A DNA stretch of 64,000 nt from Leptolinea sp964397625 (GTDB lineage: Bacteria; Chloroflexota; Anaerolineae; Anaerolineales; Anaerolineaceae), in assembly GCA_964397625.1 (NCBI GenBank), contig CAYNJT010000002.1:1-64000 (forward strand). Reading direction: 5' to 3'. How positions within the stretch are numbered: position 1 is the stretch's first letter; each line of letters opens with the position of its first letter. Of this stretch, positions 55,684-63,762 are shown piece after piece. Below the pieces are notes generated by a model that saw nothing but the letters and a program-made list of their open reading frames with translations, was not told where the DNA came from and did no database searches. The position numbers were made by a program, and so were the translations under genes.

Positions 55684-58113
55684 ATGGTTTCTCCATTGAA
55701 TCATGAGATTGGCAGTCAACTAAATTCAAATGAGAAAAAAGGCTGCTCCGGAACAGCGGCTATTATCTTTTTATCTTTGTGGATCTTATTGATCTCTCTG
55801 ATCACACAGATAGCAAACTGGACAATTTTTCAGATGCTCTTTGAGGGATCAATCAAAATCTCCAATATACTCTGGCTATTACCTCTGATTTATGGCTTTC
55901 TTCTGTTCATCCCGCTGATCATTGCTGAAAGGGTGGTACTGGAACCAGCGGCGAAAAACAGGATTCGGGCGTTACGCATTATTTCGATTCTAATCATTCT
56001 GTTATCACCCTCCAGACTCCCTGATATCACGAACTGGCAGCTTATCGCTGTCATTCAGGTTGCAGCGCTGGCGGTTTTTATCGCCGGGGTGATGGTCTTT
56101 AATCGTGCGGGCTTCGGAGCATCTTCAGGCAATTCAGCAGGGAGATCGGGAAAGCCATTCCTTGCAGCGGCAAGCGGCGCATTGCTCGGTATACCCTGGG
56201 TGATCTGGGGAGCGCAGGGATCGTTGATTGATTCCATACTGGCAATACTGGTCTGCGCGGGATTGGGCTTAACCGTCGGGAGCTTGTTGATTCCGCGACC
56301 AACACGTACAACTTCTGATGATCTAGAAAAACCTGTGCAGAGCGGAATCGGTGTTGTCGGGTGGATCGTAACGCTGGGCTTGATCATACTGGGAACGGGG
56401 ATCGACCAGAGCAATAACGGATGGATGTTTTCTGTATCCGCCTTGCCGTTGGGTTTCGCGTGCGCCGCATTGGCTATCAAGAAGGATGGCTCCATTGACC
56501 TTTTCGGAAGACTTTCCGCAGGTATTCTGGCGGGTCTGGCATTCCTCTGGCCGATGTTAATGATCGATCCGGATGAGCTTTCTCTGGTAACTTCCAGCGG
56601 GACAGGTGAGCTGGTAAGTTATGCCGTCATGTCTGTGGGAATCACGTTTGGTCTTACATTGCTGGTTTTTATCTTATTGATCATTCTAAGAAATGTGCTG
56701 TCTTCCCGTGATGTTCCCTTCAATGTAGGCGCAACTGTTTTTATTTTTACCTGGGGTGGCTTGATGGGATTGTATTTCCTGCTTGGAACCCCCGGTTTTT
56801 ATGGGGAAAAGGTGTTTGTCATCCTGAAAGATCAGGCTGATCTGGCGGCAATTGAAACTATTCCCAATGCGATGGATCGCCGGATAAAAGTGTATTCCAC
56901 GCTCACCCGATATTCAGCTGAAACCCAGAAGGATATCCGCGAATGGCTTGATTCCAAGAACATCCCCTACAAACCGTATTACCTGGTGAATGCCATCGAA
57001 CTAAACGCCGACCCGATCCTGCGCGCCAGTCTCGCCTCGCGCGGCGATGTCGACAGGGTATTGGACAGTCCAATGCTGCGTCCTTTGAGATACGCTGTGC
57101 CAGTCAGCAAAGGGACGGAGGATGATCCACAGAACAATCACTGGAATATCCATCACATAAATGCGGACAAAGTACAACGTGAATTGCACATTTACGGTGA
57201 AGGGATCATTGTGGGTCAATCAGACAGTGGTATGCAAGGTGATCATCCGGAATTTGCCGCACAATACAGGGGTAGACAAGACGGGACGGATGACTATAAC
57301 TGGTTTGATCCATGGTTCGGAAGCTCGAAGCCGGTGGATATTGGCGGACATGGTACACATACTCTGGGATCCATATTGGGTGAACGTGTAGGGATCGCCC
57401 CAAAAGCGCAGTGGATCGGTTGTGTGAACCTGGCACGCAACCTGGGAAACCCGGGTTACTACCTGGACTGTATGCAGTTTATGCTGGCTCCTTTCCCACA
57501 GAAAGGTGATCCATTTATAGATGGAAAGCCAGAAAAAGGAGCGAATGTTTTGAACAATTCCTGGGGTTGCCCTAGTGTAGAAGGCTGTGACCCGGGGGTC
57601 TTTTCAACCGCTGTTAAAGCGTTGCGCACGGCGGGAATATTCGTTGTAGCTTCAGCCGGGAATTCGGGAATGGGAGGCTGTTCAACTGTGCAGGATCCGC
57701 CGGCCATTTATGAGGATGTATACACCGTGGGCGCCATAGATAGCAATGGTAATTTGGCTGGATTCAGCAGTCTGGGGCCGGTTAATGTGGATGGAAGCGG
57801 AAGGACAAAACCTGATATTGTCGCGCCCGGGGTTGATGTGTACTCGTCTTATCCCGGAAGCACGTACAAAACAGCCAGTGGAACATCTATGGCAGGACCG
57901 CAGGTAGTCGGTGTTGTCGCGCTGATGTGGTCAGCCAACCCAAGGTTAATGGGGGACATCGAAATGACCCGGCAAATCCTTAACCAGACTGCGGACAGGT
58001 ATACCGGTGTTTTACCGGGGTGCACGGAAGGGAAGACTATTCCAGGGAATGATGCCGGGTATGGCGTCGTAAATGCTTATAAAGCAGTTGAAAAAGCATT
58101 GGAAACCCGATAA
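55684..58113 (+). CDS. membrane-anchored subtilisin-like serine peptidase (S8)
   Basis: An 809-residue protein with an uncommon layout. Residues 25-365 hold about ten membrane helices. Residues 373-480 look like an I9-type propeptide/inhibitor (VFVILKDQADLAAIETIP; SRGDVDRVLDSPMLRPL). The S8 catalytic domain follows with D514 in VGQSDSGMQGDHP, H556 in GGHGTHTLGS, the oxyanion Asn in NNSWG and S735 in SGTSMAGPQV. All triad residues are present, so it should be active. The topology is not certain, but the protease is likely outside the cell. It precedes an ECF sigma factor by 68 nt and could belong to its signalling. Confidence 0.9.
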   Translation: MVSPLNHEIGSQLNSNEKKGCSGTAAIIFLSLWILLISLITQIANWTIFQMLFEGSIKISNILWLLPLIYGFLLFIPLIIAERVVLEPAAKNRIRALRIISILIILLSPSRLPDITNWQLIAVIQVAALAVFIAGVMVFNRAGFGASSGNSAGRSGKPFLAAASGALLGIPWVIWGAQGSLIDSILAILVCAGLGLTVGSLLIPRPTRTTSDDLEKPVQSGIGVVGWIVTLGLIILGTGIDQSNNGWMFSVSALPLGFACAALAIKKDGSIDLFGRLSAGILAGLAFLWPMLMIDPDELSLVTSSGTGELVSYAVMSVGITFGLTLLVFILLIILRNVLSSRDVPFNVGATVFIFTWGGLMGLYFLLGTPGFYGEKVFVILKDQADLAAIETIPNAMDRRIKVYSTLTRYSAETQKDIREWLDSKNIPYKPYYLVNAIELNADPILRASLASRGDVDRVLDSPMLRPLRYAVPVSKGTEDDPQNNHWNIHHINADKVQRELHIYGEGIIVGQSDSGMQGDHPEFAAQYRGRQDGTDDYNWFDPWFGSSKPVDIGGHGTHTLGSILGERVGIAPKAQWIGCVNLARNLGNPGYYLDCMQFMLAPFPQKGDPFIDGKPEKGANVLNNSWGCPSVEGCDPGVFSTAVKALRTAGIFVVASAGNSGMGGCSTVQDPPAIYEDVYTVGAIDSNGNLAGFSSLGPVNVDGSGRTKPDIVAPGVDVYSSYPGSTYKTASGTSMAGPQVVGVVALMWSANPRLMGDIEMTRQILNQTADRYTGVLPGCTEGKTIPGNDAGYGVVNAYKAVEKALETR

Positions 58114-58181
58114 TATAAAGGACTGCATCCAAAAAGGGTTCACAGTGTTATATATGGTAGAGCTTTATATAGGACCTTTAA

Positions 58182-58739
58182 ATGTCAGACCTGAGCGAAG
58201 ATGATGCATTGCAACGCGCCATCCAGGGAGATTCGGAGGCGTTCAGCTTTCTCTACGAGAAATATGTCAACAAGATTTACAGCTATATCTATTACCGCAC
58301 CGGAAGCGTGAATGATGCCGAGGATCTTACCGCCCGGGTGTTTCAACGCGCCATGGGCCGCATCGACAGATACACTCAAAAAGGCGTTCCCTTTTCGGCG
58401 TGGTTGTACCGTATCGCTCACAATCTTGTTGCTAACTGGCATCGCGATAACAACCGGCGGCAGGAGGTGGCTCTGGATGATCAGCAGGACCTGATTATAG
58501 ACAGTGTGCACCCCGAACGACAGGTTGTGCGGGATCAGGAAGTGGAAAAATTGATCTCGGTTATCCGAAGATTATCACCCGAACGGCAGCAATTGATTGT
58601 ATTAAAATTTGTTCAACAACTTTCCAATGTTGAAATAGCGGTGATCATGTCAAAGAGCGAAGGTGCGATCAAGAGCCTGTATCACCGGACATTGCTGGAA
58701 CTTCGCTCGGAAATTCAAGGGTTTTTGGAGCAGGAATGA
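58182..58739 (+). CDS. ECF-type sigma-70 factor
   Basis: A 185-residue sigma factor with regions 2 and 4 only. Region 2 has AFSFLYEKYVNKIYSYIYYR and DAEDLTARVFQRAM; region 4 has LSPERQQLIVLKFVQQLSNV and VIMSKSEGAIKSLYHRTLLEL. It should direct RNA polymerase to a small regulon. The gene overlaps degV by 4 nt, and a small membrane protein that could be its anti-sigma partner follows. A TATATA 10 nt before the ATG and an AGGA at 58172 are both possible start signals. Confidence 0.93.
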   Translation: MSDLSEDDALQRAIQGDSEAFSFLYEKYVNKIYSYIYYRTGSVNDAEDLTARVFQRAMGRIDRYTQKGVPFSAWLYRIAHNLVANWHRDNNRRQEVALDDQQDLIIDSVHPERQVVRDQEVEKLISVIRRLSPERQQLIVLKFVQQLSNVEIAVIMSKSEGAIKSLYHRTLLELRSEIQGFLEQE

Positions 58740-59587
58740 TTCATATCGTCACTGATGGGGCTGTAGATATGCCCGCCGGTTGGGCGGAAAAATACAAGAT
58801 ACATGTTCTTCCCTTGATGGTTCGTTTTGGCGATCGTGTTTACACCTCGGGTGTGGATATTTCTTCCCAAAATTTTTATTCCATGGTTGAACAGACCCGT
58901 GTCATACCGAAAACTTCCCTGCCATCACCCGGTCAGATCGCTGAATTTTATCGTTCCATTGCAAAAAAAGGCGAGAAAATACTTTCAATGCATGTTTCGA
59001 GTAAGCTTTCAGGAACTTTTTCTTCTGTGCAACTGGCCGCAAGGGATGTTCAGGATGATTTTTCCGTTACAGTTTTCGACACACAGGCCGGTTCTGTTGC
59101 CATGGGATTCATGTGCCGGGAAGCGCGCATCATGGAATCAGCCGGCTATAATATTCAAGCCATCATGGAGCGACTGGAAAATCTGCGAAAGAACATAACA
59201 GTCATTTTCACACTTGATACTCTGGAATTCGCCCACCTGAGTGGGCGTATCAACGTGACCCAGAGTTTTTTGGGAACTTTCATGAAAATCAAACCCATTG
59301 TCTTGTTAAGAGATGGGTTGTTGGAAATCGCGGAGAAAGTACGCACGCGAAGCGCTTCCCTTCAACGCGTTATTGAGACAGTTGAGCAGAAGATCGGGAA
59401 CCGGCCGGTTCATGTGGCTATTGTGCATGCCAGCGACCCTGCAACAGCAGCGGATATGGTCAACACGGTCAAACAACGATTTAACTGCCGTGAGGTACTG
59501 GTTACAGAATTATCCATCCCAGTCGCAGCCAACCTGGGACCAGGTGCCATTGGGATTGTTGCTTATGTGGATAACGAAAGATGGTAA
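58736..59587 (+). CDS. DegV family fatty-acid-binding protein
   Basis: A 283-residue DegV protein, a family that binds long-chain fatty acids (as FakB-type proteins deliver them to a kinase). The motifs are IVTDGAVDMP at the start, TSLPSPGQIAEFYR, MHVSSKLSGTFSSVQLAA, FDTQAGSVAMGFMCREA and the C-terminal LGPGAIGIVAYV. No fatty-acid kinase (FakA) gene is in the window. It overlaps the sigma factor gene by 4 nt and the small membrane-protein gene by 7 nt, which suggests a common regulatory or lipid-stress role; this is inference. Confidence 0.92.
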   Translation: MIHIVTDGAVDMPAGWAEKYKIHVLPLMVRFGDRVYTSGVDISSQNFYSMVEQTRVIPKTSLPSPGQIAEFYRSIAKKGEKILSMHVSSKLSGTFSSVQLAARDVQDDFSVTVFDTQAGSVAMGFMCREARIMESAGYNIQAIMERLENLRKNITVIFTLDTLEFAHLSGRINVTQSFLGTFMKIKPIVLLRDGLLEIAEKVRTRSASLQRVIETVEQKIGNRPVHVAIVHASDPATAADMVNTVKQRFNCREVLVTELSIPVAANLGPGAIGIVAYVDNERW

Positions 59588-59853
59588 GTATGCCTTCATT
59601 TACAAAAATCCCCTCAATTGAAATTGCGGATATTTCAGGACTGGAAGACAGGTTGGGCAAAATGTTGAGTCTGCGCCAGGCGAATCCAGAATTTGTACAG
59701 AACCTGAAACACCGCCTTATGTATGATCCGGGTGTGCAGGTTGAAGCCAGAAAAAAATACACGGCCATTTGGATACTTGCAGCCGCGTTGTTCTCCGGAG
59801 GATTTATAGTCTTTATCCTCTCCCTGTTATTTGGGAGAGGTGGAAAGTCATAA
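59581..59853 (+). CDS. small single-pass membrane protein, possible anti-sigma factor
   Basis: A 90-residue protein with a polar N-terminus containing NPEFVQNLKHRLMYDP, a short-helix motif of the kind found in small regulators of ECF sigma factors in this phylum, and one helix at about residues 62-84 (AIWILAAALFSGGFIVFIL). It lies at the end of the sigma factor operon. The assigned ATG overlaps degV by 7 nt; an ATG at 59590 is an alternative. No zinc-binding anti-sigma motif is visible, so the role is a guess from context. It meets the glutaredoxin gene end to end. Confidence 0.65.
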   Translation: MVSMPSFTKIPSIEIADISGLEDRLGKMLSLRQANPEFVQNLKHRLMYDPGVQVEARKKYTAIWILAAALFSGGFIVFILSLLFGRGGKS

Positions 59854-59854
59854 T

Positions 59855-60118
59855 TCAGAAGGGGGAAGCGGGCGGTTCAACGCCAAGCTTTTCCGCCAGT
59901 TTAGTATCTGACGGTTCAACAAGAATTGAGCCATCGGGAAACAGGATGGTTGGCACGCTTCGGTATCCATTGTTTATTTTTTCCACGAGAGAGCGGGCTT
60001 CTTTATCCTGATCGATGTCAATCCATTGATAAGGTATCTTATTATCATCAAACATTTTTTTTGCTCTGCGGGAACCCCCACACCAGGAAGTGCCATAAAT
60101 TATAATTTTTTTGTCCAT
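59855..60118 (-). CDS. monothiol glutaredoxin-like protein
   Basis: An 87-residue thioredoxin-fold protein with active site TSWCGGSRRAKK (C13; no second cysteine), VPTILFPDGS with the cis-Pro and a C-terminal helix. Most relatives in this group have CPDC or CPYC; here the second cysteine is replaced by serine, so it should work by a monothiol route, with reduction by another thiol. The ATG at 60118 is preceded on the minus strand by TAAAAT (60131 down to 60126) at 7 nt, with no Shine-Dalgarno sequence. Confidence 0.9.
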   Translation of the reverse strand: MDKKIIIYGTSWCGGSRRAKKMFDDNKIPYQWIDIDQDKEARSLVEKINNGYRSVPTILFPDGSILVEPSDTKLAEKLGVEPPASPF

Positions 60119-60125
60119 AATGCTT

Positions 60126-60131
60126 ATTTTA
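60126..60131 (-). promoter_or_regulatory. -10 hexamer (leaderless type) for the glutaredoxin gene
   Basis: TAAAAT on the minus strand ends 7 nt before the ATG at 60118. No Shine-Dalgarno sequence lies between. Confidence 0.45.
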
Positions 60132-60237
60132 CCTTAGTCGGTTGACATATTGTCGGTTACTTTGAATACCTTACCCTTTACACGACACTAGTCAAACAGG
60201 GATACTTCTGCATTAAGGCATGTTTTCTCGCCTCGGG

Positions 60238-60243
60238 TAAAAT
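60238..60243 (+). promoter_or_regulatory. -10 hexamer (leaderless type) for the S51-like gene
   Basis: TAAAAT ends 6 nt before the ATG at 60250. No Shine-Dalgarno sequence is present. Confidence 0.45.
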
Positions 60244-60249
60244 TAGACT

Positions 60250-61314
60250 ATGAAAGATCATCCATCCACTCCTGGGCCGATTATTCTTATGGGCTCCGGA
60301 GAAACATCTCCAGGCAGTGGAGCCATTTTTGAAAATGTCATCCGGCAATATCGTTTGGGGGCGCGTATCGCCATCCTGGAAACGCCTGCTGGTTTTGAAT
60401 TGAACTCAGAACGAGTAGCCGGCCGGGTGGGGGATTTTCTGCGAAACCGGCTTCAGAATTATAAACCGGTTATTGATGTGATCCCTGCCCGGAAAAAGGG
60501 AACAGAATTCAGCCCTGATAACCAATCCATTCTTGAACCGCTTTATTCGGCAGACATAATTTTTCTCGGACCGGGAAGCCCTTCTTATGCCGCCAGACAA
60601 CTATCCAGCAGTCTGGCGTATGAAATCATTCAGGCCAGGCAACGAACCGGAGCAGCGCTAGTGCTGGCCAGCGCGGCAACCATCGCCTTTGGATGTAAGG
60701 TTTTGCCGGTTTACGAGATATACAAAGCAGGATTGGACCTGCACTGGCAGCCCGGATTAAATTTCCTGGGGCAATATGGTTTAAGCCTGGTGATCATTCC
60801 ACACTGGAATAACGCCGAAGGCGGCGCCGAATTGGATACCAGTCACTGCTTTATGGGCAGGACACGTTTTGATGAATTACGAAAGAAATTGGATTGCCGG
60901 GGAACCATACTCGGAATTGACGAGCATACTTCCGTATGGGTCGATCTCAACTCAAATTGCGTACGGGTGAACGGAAAAGGCAGTATTCATAGGATTAAAG
61001 GCAGTGAGGAAAGAAGCATATCCAGTGGTCAAACAATCCAATTGAGTGAATTTGGTACCTACGCAACACTTGTTGACTGGCGATCCGGCGTGCGTGAAGA
61101 AGTCTGGCAGAAGATCCAGTCGAAACTTCAGGAAGAGAGTCTGAAGACTGTTGAGGACCCTCCGCAGGAAATTTTAGCTCTGGCCCAAAAACGTACCAGA
61201 GCCCGGGAAGCCGGTGATTATGAACAGGCCGACAGGTACCGAGATGATATTCAACGAGCCGGTTGGAGCATTAAAGACACGCCTGCCGGTCCTTTACTGG
61301 AACGAATGAAATAA
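60250..61314 (+). CDS. S51 peptidase/type 1 GATase-like protein with CysS-type C-terminal domain
   Basis: A 354-residue protein. The N-terminal 230 residues look like the peptidase E/cyanophycinase (S51) or class I glutamine amidotransferase-like fold: ILMGSGETSPGSG, IAILETPAGFEL, IIFLGPGSPSYAARQL and LVLASAATIAFG, where S141 takes the place of the nucleophile Ser. The usual GxSAGA is altered to LASAAT. The C-terminal 50 residues (LAQKRTRAREAGDYEQADRY; IKDTPAGPLLERM) closely resemble the tail of cysteinyl-tRNA synthetase, a tRNA-anticodon-binding helix region. The fusion is odd and its function unknown. A strong terminator follows the gene. Confidence 0.84.
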   Translation: MKDHPSTPGPIILMGSGETSPGSGAIFENVIRQYRLGARIAILETPAGFELNSERVAGRVGDFLRNRLQNYKPVIDVIPARKKGTEFSPDNQSILEPLYSADIIFLGPGSPSYAARQLSSSLAYEIIQARQRTGAALVLASAATIAFGCKVLPVYEIYKAGLDLHWQPGLNFLGQYGLSLVIIPHWNNAEGGAELDTSHCFMGRTRFDELRKKLDCRGTILGIDEHTSVWVDLNSNCVRVNGKGSIHRIKGSEERSISSGQTIQLSEFGTYATLVDWRSGVREEVWQKIQSKLQEESLKTVEDPPQEILALAQKRTRAREAGDYEQADRYRDDIQRAGWSIKDTPAGPLLERMK

Positions 61315-61315
61315 A

Positions 61316-61355
61316 AACGGCCTGCCAGTCTATGAACTGCAGGCCGTTGCTTTTT
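61316..61355. terminator. rho-independent terminator after the S51-like gene
   Basis: A 10-bp perfect stem (61316-61325 with 61339-61348), extended by three pairs after a bulged C, is followed by GCTTTTT. It lies just 2 nt after the stop codon and faces the convergent DUF4870 gene. Confidence 0.88.
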
Positions 61356-61365
61356 CAGATGCCGA

Positions 61366-61707
61366 TCAGGCAATCCAACCTTGCTTGCGGCAGAAATCAG
61401 TGACCACAGGGATGACAACATACTCACCCTAGTAGGATTTGATTGCCAGATAGATCAGATACACAGCTCCTGCGAGGCCGGTGCAGATACCGATGAAAAC
61501 GAAGGAAAGGATCGCCGAGCCAATATAAACCACCAGGCTGAGAGCAAGGGCTTGAACCGCATGGTATTTGATAAAAGGCCGGCTTTTCTTGTCTTCCATC
61601 AACAAAACAATGATCGGGACCAATGGGGCAATCAGGTAGGATAACAGCGCCCACAGTTTGTCGTCACTGGTAATATCACCGCCGGGGGTATACGTTTGAT
61701 TTGTCAT
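61366..61707 (-). pseudogene. DUF4870 membrane protein interrupted by an amber codon
   Basis: The frame from the ATG at 61707 (AGGAGA 7 nt upstream) encodes a DUF4870/Tic20-like small membrane protein: KLWALLSYLIAPLVPIIVLL, SRPFIKYHAVQALALSLVVY and about three helices. It stops at a TAG at 61429-61431, after 92 residues ending LAIKSY. The same frame then continues with GEYVVIPVVTDFCRKQGWIA and a TGA at 61366-61368. DUF4870 proteins normally end in Tyr-Gln-Gly-Glu followed by a beta-turn and 'IP', so the TAG replaces a CAG. It is a point nonsense change, a sequencing error, or readthrough. The 92-residue form keeps all helices and may still work. Confidence 0.75.
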
Positions 61708-61795
61708 GTCTCTGTCTCCTGAATAGGGTATTAATGCTGGATTAATTTTACAACGATTACAGGAATATGCAACATGGTTGTATGAATAAGGGTTA

Positions 61796-61804
61796 TGTTA
61801 AAAT
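61796..61804 (+). promoter_or_regulatory. extended -10 (leaderless type) for fmt
   Basis: TGTTAAAAT ends 7 nt before the fmt ATG at 61812. It has the TGN extension and no Shine-Dalgarno sequence downstream. Confidence 0.5.
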
Positions 61805-61811
61805 CAAGCGC

Positions 61812-62726
61812 ATGTTTCCACGAATAGTTTTTATGGGGTCTCCAAATCTGGCTCGCACTGTATTGGAAAAAGTGTCCGAAAAGTACCCAATTTATGGTGT
61901 GATCACCCAGCCGGATCGGCCTGCCGGCAGGGGTAAAGTGCTGACGCAACCACCGGTAAAAATTCTGGCGGAACAACTCGGCTGCCGGATCATTCAGCCC
62001 GTCCGCCTGAAAGATCCGGAAAACCTGGATATACTGCGGGAATGGTCGCCGGATATCATTCTTGTGGCAGCCTTCGGGCAAATCCTGCGGCAGAACATAC
62101 TTGATCTACCGCCTTTAGGCTGTGTCAATGTGCACGCCTCGCTGTTGCCTCGCTGGCGCGGCGCGGCACCCATCCAGGCGGCTATTCTGGCTGGCGATGC
62201 CGTCACCGGCGTGAGCATTATGCGCATGGACGCCGGCATCGACACCGGCGCGATTTACGCGACCCGCGAGATCCCGATCACCGATACAGACGACGCTGAC
62301 TCGCTCGGCAAAAAGTTGGCCTTGCTTGGAGGCGACCTGCTGGTTGAAACACTGCCTTCCATTCTCAATGGAACCGCGGAAGCAAAGCCTCAATTGGAAA
62401 CAGGGGCGACATACGCCCGGATGTTAACCAAAGAGGATGGACTGCTTGATTTTCAGTGTCCGGCAAAAGATCTTTCATTACGTGTCAGAGCTTTTTTCCC
62501 CTGGCCTGGGACTTTTTTCATGTTCGAGAATCAACCATTAAAAATCTTGAAAGCGCAAGTCTTGCCAACCATAAATGGAAAAGCAGGTAAACGTACTGTT
62601 ATCGACGGAAAACCTGTCATTTTCTGCGGGCAGGGAGCGCTGCAGCTTGAACAGGTTCAACCCGCCGGCAAGAAACCCATGGATGGAAAAACATTCTTAA
62701 ATGGCGCCAGAAATTGGAAGGAATAA
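61812..62726 (+). CDS. fmt: methionyl-tRNA formyltransferase
   Basis: Formylates the initiator Met-tRNA using 10-formyl-tetrahydrofolate. The 304-residue protein has the N-terminal RIVFMGSPNLARTVLEKV, VITQPDRPAGRGKVL, the active-site VNVHASLLPRWRGAAPIQAAI (positions about 108-128) and MDAGIDTGAIY, then the C-terminal OB domain with LSLRVRAFFPWPGTFFMF. The open frame starts at 61767, but the ATG at 61812 gives the usual N-terminus and lies 7 nt after a TGTTAAAAT element. The panE gene follows 4 nt later. Confidence 0.96.
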   Translation: MFPRIVFMGSPNLARTVLEKVSEKYPIYGVITQPDRPAGRGKVLTQPPVKILAEQLGCRIIQPVRLKDPENLDILREWSPDIILVAAFGQILRQNILDLPPLGCVNVHASLLPRWRGAAPIQAAILAGDAVTGVSIMRMDAGIDTGAIYATREIPITDTDDADSLGKKLALLGGDLLVETLPSILNGTAEAKPQLETGATYARMLTKEDGLLDFQCPAKDLSLRVRAFFPWPGTFFMFENQPLKILKAQVLPTINGKAGKRTVIDGKPVIFCGQGALQLEQVQPAGKKPMDGKTFLNGARNWKE

Positions 62727-62730
62727 AATT

Positions 62731-63762
62731 ATGAGAATACTGGTCTTTGGAGCCGGCGCAATCGGTACATACATAGGGGGAAGTCTGGCACTCGCGGGTG
62801 AGGATGTTACTTTTCTCGACCGGCCGGAAGTTGCCAATCGGCTGAAGGAGACCGGGTTGAAACTTGGATTACCTGGGGGAGAGCGGGTGATTCCTTCTCC
62901 AAAGATAGCAACTTCTCTGGATGAAGCATTTTCAGAGACTAAGTTTGATCTGGCGATTCTGGCTGTGAAAAGCTATGATACTGCCAGCTTTCTTGAAACC
63001 TTAAAACCATTCATTCAAAGAATGCCGCCGGTTTTGTGTTTTCAAAATGGAGTGGAAAACGAACCGGCCATTGCCGCGGTATTGGGTACTGACAGGGTGA
63101 TTCGTGGAACGGTGACCACCGCCATTGGGCGGCGTGGATTGGGAGATATCGTGGTTGAACGATTAAGGGGAACGGGGATTGAAATAAATTCGCCAGTGTC
63201 CCAACAGATGCTGGCTGCATGTAATCGCGCGGGGTTGGGTATGCTGGGCTTCAAAGATGGAAACGCGATGAAATGGTCAAAAATGCTGACCAACCTGATG
63301 GGCAATGCTACCTCTGCCATTCTCAACTGGACGCCCGCGCAGGTTTACGCTCATCCCGGTTTGTTTGACCTGGAAAGGCGTCAATTACGCGAGGTATTGG
63401 CTGTCATGGACGATCAGAAAATACCAGTAGTAAACCTGCCCGGCACCCCTGTAAGACTACTGGCCTTTGCCCTGCGCCACCTCCCATCCTGGCTCAGCCG
63501 GCCGCTAATCACCCGGGCTGTCGGCGGGGGGCGGGGAGGTAAGATGCCCAGCTTCCATATTGACCTGTATCAGGGTCGCGGTCAAAGCGAGGTTGACTGG
63601 TTGAACGGCGCGGTGGTGCGCGCCGCGAAGATCAGCCGTCTACCTGCTCCGGTCAACGCGCTGTTATGTGATGTATTGACCAGGCTGACCAATGGTGACC
63701 TGAAAAAGGAAGATTTCTCCGGCAAACCGGAAAAGCTGCTCTCCAGGCTTAACCTTTCTTAG
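62731..63762 (+). CDS. panE: 2-dehydropantoate 2-reductase
   Basis: NADPH-dependent ketopantoate reductase for pantothenate and CoA synthesis. The 343-residue protein begins RILVFGAGAIGTYIGGSLA with the nucleotide-binding loop, then AILAVKSYDTASFLE (catalytic Lys), CFQNGVENEPAIAAVLG, RGTVTTAIGR and KWSKMLTNLMGNATSAI. The ATG at 62731 is preferred because it begins the family N-terminus, 4 nt after fmt ends; an upstream start at 62701 would overlap fmt. Some PanE-like proteins act on other keto acids, so the exact substrate is likely but not certain. Its 3' end overlaps the convergent mutS gene by 14 nt. Confidence 0.92.
   Translation: MRILVFGAGAIGTYIGGSLALAGEDVTFLDRPEVANRLKETGLKLGLPGGERVIPSPKIATSLDEAFSETKFDLAILAVKSYDTASFLETLKPFIQRMPPVLCFQNGVENEPAIAAVLGTDRVIRGTVTTAIGRRGLGDIVVERLRGTGIEINSPVSQQMLAACNRAGLGMLGFKDGNAMKWSKMLTNLMGNATSAILNWTPAQVYAHPGLFDLERRQLREVLAVMDDQKIPVVNLPGTPVRLLAFALRHLPSWLSRPLITRAVGGGRGGKMPSFHIDLYQGRGQSEVDWLNGAVVRAAKISRLPAPVNALLCDVLTRLTNGDLKKEDFSGKPEKLLSRLNLS

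Noticed and set aside
60142..60170. A perfect TTGACA that could be a plus-strand -35 box
   Set aside because: No -10-like hexamer lies 16-18 nt downstream, and the next plus-strand gene starts at 60250 with its own nearby TAAAAT.
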